Positions 32,968 through 41,731 of a stretch of 64,000 nucleotides of DNA are shown here, piece after piece. The stretch is from the NCBI GenBank assembly GCA_027623325.1, contig JAQBXY010000003.1:1-64000 (forward strand), in the 5' to 3' direction. Each line of letters opens with the position of its first letter. Position 1 is the first letter of the stretch. Position numbers and translations under genes: made by a program. The notes below the pieces were generated by a model. That model searched no databases. It was not told the origin of the DNA and was given only the letters and a program-made list of their open reading frames with translations. The stretch is from Gemmatimonadota bacterium. Lineage in GTDB: Bacteria; Gemmatimonadota; Gemmatimonadetes; Longimicrobiales; Gaopeijiaceae.

Positions 32968-33399
32968 TCATACAGCAGCGCCCCTCGGGTCACTCACATC
33001 AAGGCAACCCACTACGCGCTCAACGGGACCGCTCGATGTCGCGTCCGTCGTAGCTGCCTCGATCATGAGCCGACCCTCCCCCTCGCTTTGTACGCTCAGA
33101 CGTCGTGTGCGTTCGTGCGCCGTGAATCGAATGACCCCGAACAGCCATGTCCTGAACGAAGATCGCCCTGAGAAACGAGCCTTTCCGGAGATCACCTTCA
33201 GGTAGGTCGTCTGCAGCACGTCCTCGGCATCCATTTCATTCCAGCGACAACAGGCGCACGCCCAGCCGAAGCTGGCGGCGTGCAGTTCCGAGAGCCGGGC
33301 GTCCAGCTCGTCGCGGTCGACCTCCCCTGGATTCATCCGAGCACCGCTGGCGGTCTTCTCTCCTGAATGAGTGACGGCTACGTGCAAGATATATGACAT
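32968..33399 (-). pseudogene. Truncated ECF sigma factor (region 2 only)
   Basis: A 143-residue frame. Residues about 35-100 match sigma region 2 (AEDVLQTTYLKVISG, then SSFRTWLFGVIRFTAHERTRR, a typical core-binding and -10-reading helix set). After a short linker (LSVQSEGEGRLMIEAATTDA) the expected region 4 helix-turn-helix is absent and the frame ends GCLDVSDPRGAAV. No region 4 is visible in the other frames before the AEC gene at 32912, so the 3' end was deleted. Without region 4 it could not read a -35 element. Start: ATG 33399, or ATG 33336. Confidence 0.65.
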
Positions 33400-33456
33400 T
33401 GCCGCCCGCGCGCCCCGGACCTAGGATCCCTCTCAGTACCTCAGCAGGAGCGAGTC

Positions 33457-34092
33457 GTGAGCGAGCTGCACCCCCCTACCACCACCGTGCTCGCGCCCGA
33501 GCCCCGATCGAACTGGTCCAGGCGCGACTTCATCAAGGGTGTGATCGCCTCGGGAGTGACGGTCTCTGGCGTCTCGTATTTCGGCGCCGGCTTGACGCCG
33601 CGCCTCAGTGCGCAGATCGGTGGAGTGGAGCGTCTGCTGTCGCTCGCGGTGAACGGCCAGACGCGAAGGGTCGACGTCCTGCCGGGCGAGACTTTGGCGA
33701 TGACGTTGCGATACAAGCTCGGCCTCACGGGGACCAAGCTCGGATGCGACCGCGGGGAGTGCGGGGCCTGCACCGTCCTCTTGGACGGCGTCACGAACTA
33801 CTCCTGCTCAACGCTGACACACCGCGTCCGTGGTCGCGAGATCACGACCGTCGAGGGGCTCGAGGGAGAAGACGGCACTCTCCACCCGGTCCAACAGGCC
33901 TTCATTGACGAACTGGGACCACAGTGCGGGTTCTGCACCCCAGGGCAGGTCATGTCGGCCGTCGCGCTGCTTCGGCGCAATCCGAACCCGACGCGCGCCG
34001 AGGCGCGCACGGCGATGTCCGGGAATCTGTGTCGTTGCGGAGCCTACGAGCACTATCTCAATGGCGTGATGCGCGCCGCCCAGGAGGCCTGA
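33457..34092 (+). CDS. Molybdenum hydroxylase, 2Fe-2S subunit with Tat signal
   Basis: 211 residues. Residues 16-52 are a twin-arginine signal (SRRDFIKGVIASGVTVSGVS). A plant-type ferredoxin domain with cysteines 97, 102, 105 and 117 is followed by the second cluster helix bundle with cysteines 157, 160, 192 and 194 (QCGFCTPGQ … NLCRCGAY). It passes electrons from the Mo site to FAD. The GTG start is supported by GGAG seven bases upstream and by the RR signal 20 residues in. First gene of a small-large-medium operon like E. coli PaoABC, which is also periplasmic. The large subunit starts two bases after its stop. Confidence 0.92.
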   Translation: MSELHPPTTTVLAPEPRSNWSRRDFIKGVIASGVTVSGVSYFGAGLTPRLSAQIGGVERLLSLAVNGQTRRVDVLPGETLAMTLRYKLGLTGTKLGCDRGECGACTVLLDGVTNYSCSTLTHRVRGREITTVEGLEGEDGTLHPVQQAFIDELGPQCGFCTPGQVMSAVALLRRNPNPTRAEARTAMSGNLCRCGAYEHYLNGVMRAAQEA

Positions 34093-34093
34093 C

Positions 34094-36493
34094 ATGGCCG
34101 AACTGATCGGAAAGGACTTCACGCCTCCGGACATTCGCGCCAAGGTCACGGGCGCGGCGAAATACTCCGAAGACTTTCGCATGGACGGAATGCTCTTCTG
34201 CCGACTGCTCAAGAGCCCCATGCCCCACGCTCGGGTGCGCAGCATCGACGCCCGTCGAGCGCTGGAGATGGAGGGTGTCGTCGCGATCCTGACCGCCGAC
34301 GAGGTGCCCGCACAGACCGCGCCGGGCAACAACATCCTCACGAACGAACCTCACTTCGTCGGAGAGCCCATCCTCGCGGTCGCGGCCGTCGATGAAACGA
34401 CCGCCCAGAACGCGATCGATGCGATCGTGCTCGACCTCGAGCCCCTACCCTTCTGCATCGATCCGCTGGAAAGCCTGAGACCGGACGGTCCGAACGCACG
34501 CACTGCGGGAAACACGTTCTCCAGAGAACAGGGCGTGTTCGAGCACAAGTGGACGCAGGAGGACTTTCAAGCGGCGGCCGAGGGCGAGATGCCGATGGGC
34601 GCGCCGGGCGACGAGTGGCAGTACGGCGATCTCGAGGCGGGATTCTCTCAAGCCACGCTGATTCTCGACGAGAGCTTCGTGACGGCAAGCAACGCCCATC
34701 ATTCGATGGAGCCGCGCACGGCTATGGCGTACTGGCAGAATGGGAAGTGCTATGTGCACGGCTCGGCACAGAGCCAGGCGATGATCGTTCCGGGCCTCGC
34801 CAACTACATCGGCATCCCTCCTGAAGACCTCGTCTTCATTGCGGAATACTGCGGCGGCGGATTCGGCTCCAAGGGAGGAGCTTATCCCGTCATGTCGATT
34901 CCGGCTCACATGGCGAAGAAGACCGGGCGTCCGGTCATGATGCGCATCAGCCGTGCGGAGGAGTACTTCCTCGGGGCGGCCCGTTGCGGATTCCAGGGCC
35001 GCATGCGTCTGGGTTTCCGGGCCGACGGACGCATGACCGCGTGCGATCTCTACATCGTCCAGGAGAACGGGCCCAACACCGGCTTTGGAGACATGGGGAG
35101 CGCGGCCGGAGCGGTCTCGCTCGTGTACACTCCGCTCGCGATGCGATATCGCGGCATCTCAGTTCTGACCAACACCCCTCCTCGAAGCGCCCAACGCGGC
35201 CCTGGCCAGAACCAGATGGCGGCGGCGATCGAACCCCTTCTCGACAAGGCGGCCCGTGAACTCGGACTCGATCAGGTCGCGATCCGACGTATCAACGCGC
35301 CGGACAACAACGCCCGCTACGGGGGCGGCCAGGGATCGGTAACGAGCGCGTATCTCGGAGAAGCGCTCGACCTCGGAGCGGAACGCTTCGGCTGGTCCGA
35401 GCGCCGCGCCCGCAGCGGTCGGCGAACGGGCTCGAAGGTGATCGGCGTCGGTGTCGGACAAGCGTTTCATTCCGCCGGTTCGAGTGGCTTCGATGGGCTT
35501 GTACGCATCGACACCGACGGCAAGCTCCACATCCACACGGGTATCGGCAACCTCGGCACCTATTCGTATGCCTCGACGTCGCGGGTCGCGGCCGAGGTCC
35601 TCGCGTACGACTGGGACAACTGCGTCATCGAGCGAGGCGACTCGAGCCGGCATCTCCCCTGGAACAACGGGCAGTTCGGTAGCAACACCTCGTTCACCAT
35701 GACCCGCACGAACTACGTCGCTGCGATGGACGCGCTGGCGAAGCTGAAGCAGATCGCCGCGCTTCGCCTCGGGGGTCGTGCCACGGACTACGATATTCGC
35801 AACGAGACCGTCTTCCGGCGTGACGCGCCTTCGCAGCGAATGACGTACGCGCAGGCCGCGCGTTGGGCCATCGAGATGGGCGGTCCGTACAGTGGGCAGA
35901 ACCTCCCCGACGACCTCAATGACATGACTCGTCGATCGGCGGAGGCGCTGGCTGGGACCGGCCTCATTGGGGTCGCTCGCGACAGTGACCGTCATATCGG
36001 CACCGTGCCCGCCTTGGCGGCCGGCTTCATCGAAATCGAAGTCGACGTGGAGACCGGAGCGGTCGAGATCTTGGATTACCTCGGGGTCGCCGATTGCGGG
36101 ACGGTCCTGCACCCGCAAAGCCTCGGGGCCCAAGTGCGCGGCGGCGCCGTCATGGGATTCGGAATGGCGGCGAGCGAGCGGCACGTGTACGACCCGGAAT
36201 GGGGACTCCCGGGAGCCGTCGGATTTCATCAGGCCAAGCCTCCCACGTATCTGGACGTGCCGGTGAACACCGATTGGGCGGCGGTCGAAATCGCCGATCC
36301 GCAAAATCCGGTCGGCGCGAAGGGAATTGGCGAGCCGCTCATGGGGTGCGCCACCGCGGCGCTCCTTTGTGCGATCTCCGACGCGTTGGGTGGGCACTAC
36401 TTCAACCGGACCCCGGTTGTAGCCGACATGATTCTCAACGCCCTATCGGATCGAGCGCCGTCGCACCGAGCCCTCGCGGTCAACACCCAATAG
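34094..36493 (+). CDS. Molybdenum hydroxylase, Mo-cofactor-binding large subunit
   Basis: 799 residues, xanthine-dehydrogenase/aldehyde-oxidoreductase family. The N-terminal domain (RAKVTGAAKYSEDFRMDGML) is followed by Mo-pterin contacts (EYCGGGFGSKGG, RSAQRGPGQNQM) and the base-catalyst motif GAKGIGEPLMG with its glutamate. Together with the Fe-S and FAD subunits it hydroxylates aldehydes, purines or N-heterocycles with water as the oxygen source. An insert-like stretch at about 140-180 (QEDFQAAAEGEMPMGAPGDE) is not one I recognise from well-known members. No signal peptide is present, so export would be by hitch-hiking on the Fe-S subunit. Substrate unknown. Confidence 0.92.
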   Translation: MAELIGKDFTPPDIRAKVTGAAKYSEDFRMDGMLFCRLLKSPMPHARVRSIDARRALEMEGVVAILTADEVPAQTAPGNNILTNEPHFVGEPILAVAAVDETTAQNAIDAIVLDLEPLPFCIDPLESLRPDGPNARTAGNTFSREQGVFEHKWTQEDFQAAAEGEMPMGAPGDEWQYGDLEAGFSQATLILDESFVTASNAHHSMEPRTAMAYWQNGKCYVHGSAQSQAMIVPGLANYIGIPPEDLVFIAEYCGGGFGSKGGAYPVMSIPAHMAKKTGRPVMMRISRAEEYFLGAARCGFQGRMRLGFRADGRMTACDLYIVQENGPNTGFGDMGSAAGAVSLVYTPLAMRYRGISVLTNTPPRSAQRGPGQNQMAAAIEPLLDKAARELGLDQVAIRRINAPDNNARYGGGQGSVTSAYLGEALDLGAERFGWSERRARSGRRTGSKVIGVGVGQAFHSAGSSGFDGLVRIDTDGKLHIHTGIGNLGTYSYASTSRVAAEVLAYDWDNCVIERGDSSRHLPWNNGQFGSNTSFTMTRTNYVAAMDALAKLKQIAALRLGGRATDYDIRNETVFRRDAPSQRMTYAQAARWAIEMGGPYSGQNLPDDLNDMTRRSAEALAGTGLIGVARDSDRHIGTVPALAAGFIEIEVDVETGAVEILDYLGVADCGTVLHPQSLGAQVRGGAVMGFGMAASERHVYDPEWGLPGAVGFHQAKPPTYLDVPVNTDWAAVEIADPQNPVGAKGIGEPLMGCATAALLCAISDALGGHYFNRTPVVADMILNALSDRAPSHRALAVNTQ

Positions 36494-36502
36494 GAGAAGC
36501 CC

Positions 36503-37495
36503 ATGCTGAAGGACATGATCGCGGGCTTCGAGTTGTACCAGCCCACCGACGTCGAAACCGCTCTCGAGCTACTGGATCGTTACGGAGCCGACGGGTGGGC
36601 CATGGCAGGCGGGTATGACAGCCTCGACTGGTTCAAGGACCGAGCGAAGGAGCCTCGCGCGGTCATCGATCTGCAGGGGATCGCCGAGTTGCGGGGCATC
36701 CGCGAGACCACCCAAAGCCTTGAGATCGGGGCGCTGACGACTCTGACCGAGATCGAGAGCCATCCGTTGATCCAGGCCCGGTTCGAACTACTCGCGGAGG
36801 CCGCGCGCCGAGTAGCGAGCCCTCAGATCAGAAACGCGGGTACGCTTGGTGGCAACATCTGTCAGGACACGAGGTGCTGGTACTACCGGTACGGCGTGAA
36901 GTGTTATCGGGCGGGCGGCAATACCTGTTACGCGGCGGCCCCCGATGCCATGAATCGTGAGCACGCCCTGTTCGGGGCGAATCGGTGCGTGGCGGTATCT
37001 CCCTCGGACACTGCGCCCGCGCTGGTCGCACTCGACGCAGAGATGGTCGTGCGGAACGTGCGCGGGGAACGCGTCATCGCCGCCGGCGATTTCTTCATGG
37101 AGCCGGCGGTGGACATCCGGCGCATGACGGTGCTGAACCCCGGTGATCTGCTTACGGCGGTGCGGCTGCCCGATACCTGGGCGGGAGCCGACTTCTACTT
37201 CGAGAAGGCAGCCGATCGGAAAAGCTGGGACTTTGCTCTCGCGAGCGTAGCCGCGGCCTTCCGGACCAACGGATCGACCATCGAAGACTCACGCATCGTC
37301 TGTGGAGCCGTACAGTGTGTGCCGCGGCGCCTTCGTTCCGTGGAACGAATGCTGCGAGGTAAAGCACGTTCAGAGACCGTAGCGGAAGCCGCAGGAGACA
37401 TGGCCGTCCGAGGCGCAGAGCCCCTGAGTTTCAACCACTTCAAGATTCCACTGATGGCGAATCTCGTGAAGCGGGCGGTGCGCGGAACTACCTGA
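36503..37495 (+). CDS. Molybdenum hydroxylase, FAD-binding medium subunit
   Basis: 330 residues, CoxM/XdhB-like. FAD motifs AGGYDSLDWF and IRNAGTLGGNICQDTRC are visible. After the second motif comes a cysteine-rich stretch (CQDTRCWYYRYGVKCYRAGGNTC) like the extra 4Fe-4S-binding insert of 4-hydroxybenzoyl-CoA reductase and PaoB types. The C-terminal CO-dehydrogenase flavoprotein domain ends SFNHFKIPLMANLVKRAV. ATG start 10 bp after the large subunit, with AGGAGAAGC before it. The 3' end overlaps the convergent NHL gene by eight bases. Confidence 0.92.
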   Translation: MLKDMIAGFELYQPTDVETALELLDRYGADGWAMAGGYDSLDWFKDRAKEPRAVIDLQGIAELRGIRETTQSLEIGALTTLTEIESHPLIQARFELLAEAARRVASPQIRNAGTLGGNICQDTRCWYYRYGVKCYRAGGNTCYAAAPDAMNREHALFGANRCVAVSPSDTAPALVALDAEMVVRNVRGERVIAAGDFFMEPAVDIRRMTVLNPGDLLTAVRLPDTWAGADFYFEKAADRKSWDFALASVAAAFRTNGSTIEDSRIVCGAVQCVPRRLRSVERMLRGKARSETVAEAAGDMAVRGAEPLSFNHFKIPLMANLVKRAVRGTT

Positions 37496-38522
37496 CCCGC
37501 ACGTACTTCCTCAGCATCCGGGGGCCCACCTCAGCGCCGTAGACGTTGCCCGCCGCGTCAGCCGCGACCCCTTCTGCGGCCGTCGTGCCGCGAACTCCGA
37601 TTTGCCACTGCGGATCGGGAATGAACGCGGTAACGAGGCCATCGTGGACGCTCCCGATCCGGATGCCGCGCACGAACCCCATGTTCGACATGCTGCCCGC
37701 GTTCGTCGACTCAGAATCCGCCGAGTAGAGGACGTCGTTGGAGTCGATGAATAGTCCGCTCGGGCGCCCGAACTGCGTCCAGGTCGCAATGTGTTCTCCC
37801 GCCTGGGTGAAGATCTGCAGCCGACTGTTGCCGCGGTCGCCCACGAACAACCGGCCCTGAGAGTCCATCGCGAGAGCGTGGGGATCGCGGAACTCCCCGT
37901 CTTCCTTACCCGTCTCTCCCCACTGCATGAGGAACCGGCCCGTGCGGTCGAACTTCACCACACGATTATTGCCCGCAGCCCCATGACCGTCGGCCACAAA
38001 GATCGATCCATCGGGCGCGACCAGGACGTCTGACGGCTGATCGAAGGTGGTCTCCCCACTCCCCGCCACGCCGGCCGTGCCGAGGCTCATGAGGAGCCGC
38101 CCCTCGGGACTGAACTTGTGAACCTGATGTCCCTTCCCGTCGGCGCCGCGCGCGTCTGCGACCCAGACATTGCCCGCAGGGTCAACGTGGAGGCCGTGCG
38201 GCCACACGATCATGCCGGCGCCGAAACTGCGTAGCAGTGTGCCGTCGGGTGCAAAGAGTAGGATCGGATCGAGGTCGTCGCGGCCCGTGCAGAGATTGGC
38301 GCCGCAACGCTCGCCGACCCAGATGTTGATGCCGTCCGCGGCAGGATACACCGCGCTGGTAGACCCCCAGGTCCGTCCCTCAGGAAGCTGCCCCCAGATT
38401 CCTTCGACGGTGCGAAACGGATTCGAGGCATGGTTCTGCGCTGTGGCCACAACCGGTTGGGCCAGCATCGCCACCATCAGTACCAACGCAGTCAATCCCA
38501 ATGCTCGCATCCGCACCATCAC
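37488..38522 (-). CDS. Secreted NHL-repeat beta-propeller protein
   Basis: 344 residues. A signal peptide (LGLTALVLMVAMLAQPVVATAQ) precedes about six NHL-type repeats, each with a G-x-x-V-A/D pattern: GLHVDPAGNVWVADARG, DVLVAPDGSIFVADGHG, ALAMDSQGRLFVGDRGN, GLFIDSNDVLYSADSE, GVAADAAGNVYGAEVG. The family includes peptidyl-alpha-hydroxyglycine alpha-amidating lyase-like and vgb-like propellers. No catalytic signature was identified. Start: the first ATG 38522, or 38516 (MRALGL). The 280 bp between it and the divergent metalloprotease gene holds no clear gene. Confidence 0.82.
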   Translation of the reverse strand: MMVRMRALGLTALVLMVAMLAQPVVATAQNHASNPFRTVEGIWGQLPEGRTWGSTSAVYPAADGINIWVGERCGANLCTGRDDLDPILLFAPDGTLLRSFGAGMIVWPHGLHVDPAGNVWVADARGADGKGHQVHKFSPEGRLLMSLGTAGVAGSGETTFDQPSDVLVAPDGSIFVADGHGAAGNNRVVKFDRTGRFLMQWGETGKEDGEFRDPHALAMDSQGRLFVGDRGNSRLQIFTQAGEHIATWTQFGRPSGLFIDSNDVLYSADSESTNAGSMSNMGFVRGIRIGSVHDGLVTAFIPDPQWQIGVRGTTAAEGVAADAAGNVYGAEVGPRMLRKYVRVR

Positions 38523-38802
38523 TGCTCCGCTGTCGAAGGAATCCAGGGGCCGTCAACTTGGGGAAGAACCGTGGGGTCAGCCAGGTCCGTTCGCCGGGCT
38601 GGACATATCCGGTCGGCGAGCCACCAGCATCGACTCGATCGATTCGACGCCGGCCATGAACGCCTGACCGATCTCAGCAAAGCGCTCGGCTCCGTAGGCA
38701 ATGCCTTGGTCAGATCGGTGCCGGCGCCGTACTTTGACCCGCTCTCGTCGCGACGATGGACGTTGCGACTATGGAAGAACCACCCCGAACCAGGTCCATG
38801 AT

Positions 38803-41361
38803 ATGTCGACTCCACGCCTCCCTCGCCTCCCTCACGTTCCCCTGCGCCGACTCCGAGGGTCCTGCATGGGGCTCCTCACATGCCTAGTCCTGGCCGTAAG
38901 CACAGCGCCGATCCAGGGACAGACGGCAGCCCGGCCGAGCATCGAAGACCGCACTGCCGGCATGCAGCGGATGGAAGGCTTCTTCAACCTCTACTGGGAC
39001 GACGCCACGGGTTCGCTCTTCTGGGAGATCGCCCGCCTCGACACCGAGTTCCTGTATCAGGTGTCCATGGGATCGGGCTTGGGCAGTAACCCAATCGGGA
39101 TCGATCGCGGTCAGCTGCGCGGGACCCACATTCTCGAAGCGAAGCGGGTCGGGCCACGCGTCATCCTCATGGAGCCGAACTATCAGTACGTAGCGCGCAG
39201 TGAGAACCCGACCGAGGTCGACGCCGTGCGCGACGCCTTTGCTCCGTCGGTCCATTGGGGCTTTGATATCGAGGCCGCCACAGGCGCCCGCATCCTCGTG
39301 AACGCCACGCAGTTCTTCCTTCGTGACGCCCGCGGCGTCATCGATCAGATCGCGGCGCGCGGCCAGGGCACCTTCGCGCTCGACGCCGGCCGAAGCGTCA
39401 TCCACATGCCGGCGACCGCGTCCTTCCCGGAGAACACGGAGGTGGAGGCGATGCTGACCTTCACGAGCCGGAACCCCGGGGGCCTGGTGAACGGCGTGGC
39501 CGTCAACGGCGAAGCGATCACGCTGCGCTTGCACCACTCGTTCATCCAGCTTCCGGACGCCGGATTTCGCACACGTATCGCCGATGCCCGCGTCGGCGTG
39601 AACGGCCCCACGGTGTACGACTACGCAACACCGATCGACGTCGAGACCCGTGTCCGCTTCGCTGCGCGCCATCGTCTGGAAAAGGCCAACCCGTCCGCGG
39701 CTCGATCCGAAGCCGTCGAGCCGATCATCTACTATGTCGATCCCGGTACACCCGAGCCGGTGCGGTCCGCTCTGATCGAGGGCGCGCGCTGGTGGAACGA
39801 TGCCTTCGAGGCAGCCGGCTTCATCAACGCGTTCCAGGTAGAGGTACTCCCGCCGGGCATCGACCCACAGGACATCCGCTACAACATGATCCACTGGACG
39901 CACCGGCGGACGCGCGGATACTCGTACGGCAATACGGTCACCGACCCGAGGACCGGGGAGATCGTGCGCGGCGTCGTCAATCTGGGCAGCCTACGCCTGC
40001 GCCAGGATTACCTACACGGCCAGGGCGTCGTACCTCCGTTCCGCCCCGGGATCTCGGCCCCTCAGGACGAGAGCCTGGGTGAGTTCGCCGACGCACCCGA
40101 CTACGAGTACTTGGCCCAGGTTGCTCCGGCTTCCGACGCGGTCGAGATGGCGTTGGCACGCGTTCGCCAACTCTCAGCGCACGAGGTCGGCCACACCATC
40201 GGCTTCCCACACAACTACATGGCGAGCGCCTACGGACGCGAGAGCGTCATGGACTATCCAGCGCCCCTCGTCGAGATCGACCAGAACGGCAATATCGATC
40301 TATCGAACGCTTATGTGCAGCGGATCGGCGAGTACGACAAACTGTCCGTGAACTGGCTCTATCGCGAATTTCCTGCTGGCACGGACGAGGCCGTGGCGTT
40401 GGGACGCATCGCGCAGCAAGGCGTGACCGACCAGCTCATCTACATGGGGCACACGAACAACAACTTCATCGGCGCAGGGCACCAGTACGCCGGTGTCTGG
40501 GACAACGGCTCGAATCTGGTGGATCACCTTAAGTTGGAGATCCGCGTTCGGGAGATCGGGCTCCGGAACTTCGGCACCGACGTGATTCGGACCGGAGAGC
40601 CCCTGTCCAATCTCGAATTCGTGCTGTTGCCGCTCTACATGCATCACCGTTTCCAGCTGCGGTCCGCCGTGCAGAGTCTCGGCGGGGCAGACTATCGATA
40701 CGCACTGAAGGGGGACGGGCAGACGCCCTTCACGATCGTCGACGCGGCCGAGCAGAGAGACGCGCTGGAGACCGTGCTTTCTACGCTTGCTGTAGACTTC
40801 CTCGCCCTTTCTCCGGAAATCGTACGAATGATTCCACCCCCGGCATTCCGCCACGACGAGGGCGAGGATTTCCCGGGCTATACGGAACAGATCTTCGACC
40901 CGATTGGAGTCGCGGAAGCATCCGCGGCGTTCACGGTCGGAGAGATTCTCAACCCTCAGCGGATGGCCCGCCTCGTCATGTATGGCAGCATGGGCGACTA
41001 CCCGACCCTCGAGGAAGTGACCGACCGCCTCATCGCGGTGACATGGGGCGTTGCCGAGCCGACCAACCGTTATCAGCAGCAGGTATTGCACGTCGCTCAG
41101 CGAGCCGTGGCCGACCAGATGATGCAGCAGGCCAGCATGGGTGGAAACCCATCCGAAGTACGGGCAATCCTGTCCGATCGCTTGGATCGCCTCGCCGATG
41201 GGATCGAAGCCGGCGGGGGATCGTCACCTCACGCCAATCTCGTGGCAGCGGATATCCGCCGGTGGGAATCGCGCATCGAGAACACGGTACCTGGGCCGCA
41301 GCTGCAGTTGCCTGCCGGTGACCCCATCGGAGGATCGAGCAGAAGCGGAAACGGCCGCTGA
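38803..41361 (+). CDS. Secreted zinc metalloprotease (DUF5117/DUF4953 type)
   Basis: About 852 residues. A signal peptide with a long basic n-region (MGLLTCLVLAVSTAPIQGQ core) is followed by the DUF5117-like N-terminal domain: GFFNLYWDDATGSLFWEI, then GSNPIGIDRGQLRGTHI. A metzincin-like catalytic region follows with HEVGHTIGFPHN (zinc His and Glu) and a Met-turn-like VMDYPAP. The C-terminal 350 residues are helical. These large enzymes are common in Bacteroidota and Gemmatimonadota, and the natural substrates are unknown. ATG 38803 precedes the signal; ATG 38866 (MGLLTC) is possible. A hairpin follows the gene. Confidence 0.88.
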   Translation: MSTPRLPRLPHVPLRRLRGSCMGLLTCLVLAVSTAPIQGQTAARPSIEDRTAGMQRMEGFFNLYWDDATGSLFWEIARLDTEFLYQVSMGSGLGSNPIGIDRGQLRGTHILEAKRVGPRVILMEPNYQYVARSENPTEVDAVRDAFAPSVHWGFDIEAATGARILVNATQFFLRDARGVIDQIAARGQGTFALDAGRSVIHMPATASFPENTEVEAMLTFTSRNPGGLVNGVAVNGEAITLRLHHSFIQLPDAGFRTRIADARVGVNGPTVYDYATPIDVETRVRFAARHRLEKANPSAARSEAVEPIIYYVDPGTPEPVRSALIEGARWWNDAFEAAGFINAFQVEVLPPGIDPQDIRYNMIHWTHRRTRGYSYGNTVTDPRTGEIVRGVVNLGSLRLRQDYLHGQGVVPPFRPGISAPQDESLGEFADAPDYEYLAQVAPASDAVEMALARVRQLSAHEVGHTIGFPHNYMASAYGRESVMDYPAPLVEIDQNGNIDLSNAYVQRIGEYDKLSVNWLYREFPAGTDEAVALGRIAQQGVTDQLIYMGHTNNNFIGAGHQYAGVWDNGSNLVDHLKLEIRVREIGLRNFGTDVIRTGEPLSNLEFVLLPLYMHHRFQLRSAVQSLGGADYRYALKGDGQTPFTIVDAAEQRDALETVLSTLAVDFLALSPEIVRMIPPPAFRHDEGEDFPGYTEQIFDPIGVAEASAAFTVGEILNPQRMARLVMYGSMGDYPTLEEVTDRLIAVTWGVAEPTNRYQQQVLHVAQRAVADQMMQQASMGGNPSEVRAILSDRLDRLADGIEAGGGSSPHANLVAADIRRWESRIENTVPGPQLQLPAGDPIGGSSRSGNGR

Positions 41362-41378
41362 CCGTTCTCTGAAAGGAC

Positions 41379-41411
41379 GAGCCCCCGGAGACGCGTCGTC
41401 TCCGGGGGCTC
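41379..41411 (+). terminator. Perfect hairpin after the metalloprotease gene
   Basis: A 15-bp stem (GAGCCCCCGGAGACG / CGTCTCCGGGGGCTC) with loop CGT. No T tract follows on either strand, but its place between convergent genes suggests a terminator or transcript-end stabiliser. Confidence 0.6.
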
Positions 41412-41448
41412 TGTCGTACTCCAACTCCACGCGCTTACATCGGACAGC

Positions 41449-41640
41449 CTAGACCGTGCAGGTCATGTCCTCGGCGCAGCACATGGGTGACTTGATCTTG
41501 CCGTGCCCCTCGGGGCACTTGGACACCGCGACCTCGACGCCGGCATCCGTGGTAATCGTATCGTGCACCAACTCTTCATCGCAGGTGGCGCACGTCATGT
41601 TGACACTCATGCCGCAGTGGTCGCAGGTGTAGGTGGCCAT
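41449..41640 (-). CDS. Small cysteine-rich zinc-ribbon-like protein
   Basis: 63 residues with eight cysteines: CDHC (6-9), CATC (17-20), then KCPEGHGK and MCCAEDMTC at the C-terminus. The paired CxxC knuckles indicate zinc binding. I do not recognise a named family. AAAGGAA lies about nine bases before the ATG, and codon usage matches neighbours, so it is probably real. It could be a metal-storage, RNA-binding or regulatory ribbon. Confidence 0.7.
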   Translation of the reverse strand: MATYTCDHCGMSVNMTCATCDEELVHDTITTDAGVEVAVSKCPEGHGKIKSPMCCAEDMTCTV

Positions 41641-41731
41641 GTGGGCAGGTTCCTTTTCTGATGACAGACGATCCGTCGGTTGGAGCGAGCACGTTAGCGA
41701 AATCCGACCGCCTCGTCACCCGCTCCATGGC

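Noticed and set aside
38523-38802. A possible 45-residue minus-strand peptide (…AYGAERFAEIGQAFMAGVES…) upstream of the NHL gene.
   Set aside because: It looks mildly coding-like, but there is no start codon, ribosome site or recognised family. At most it is a gene remnant.
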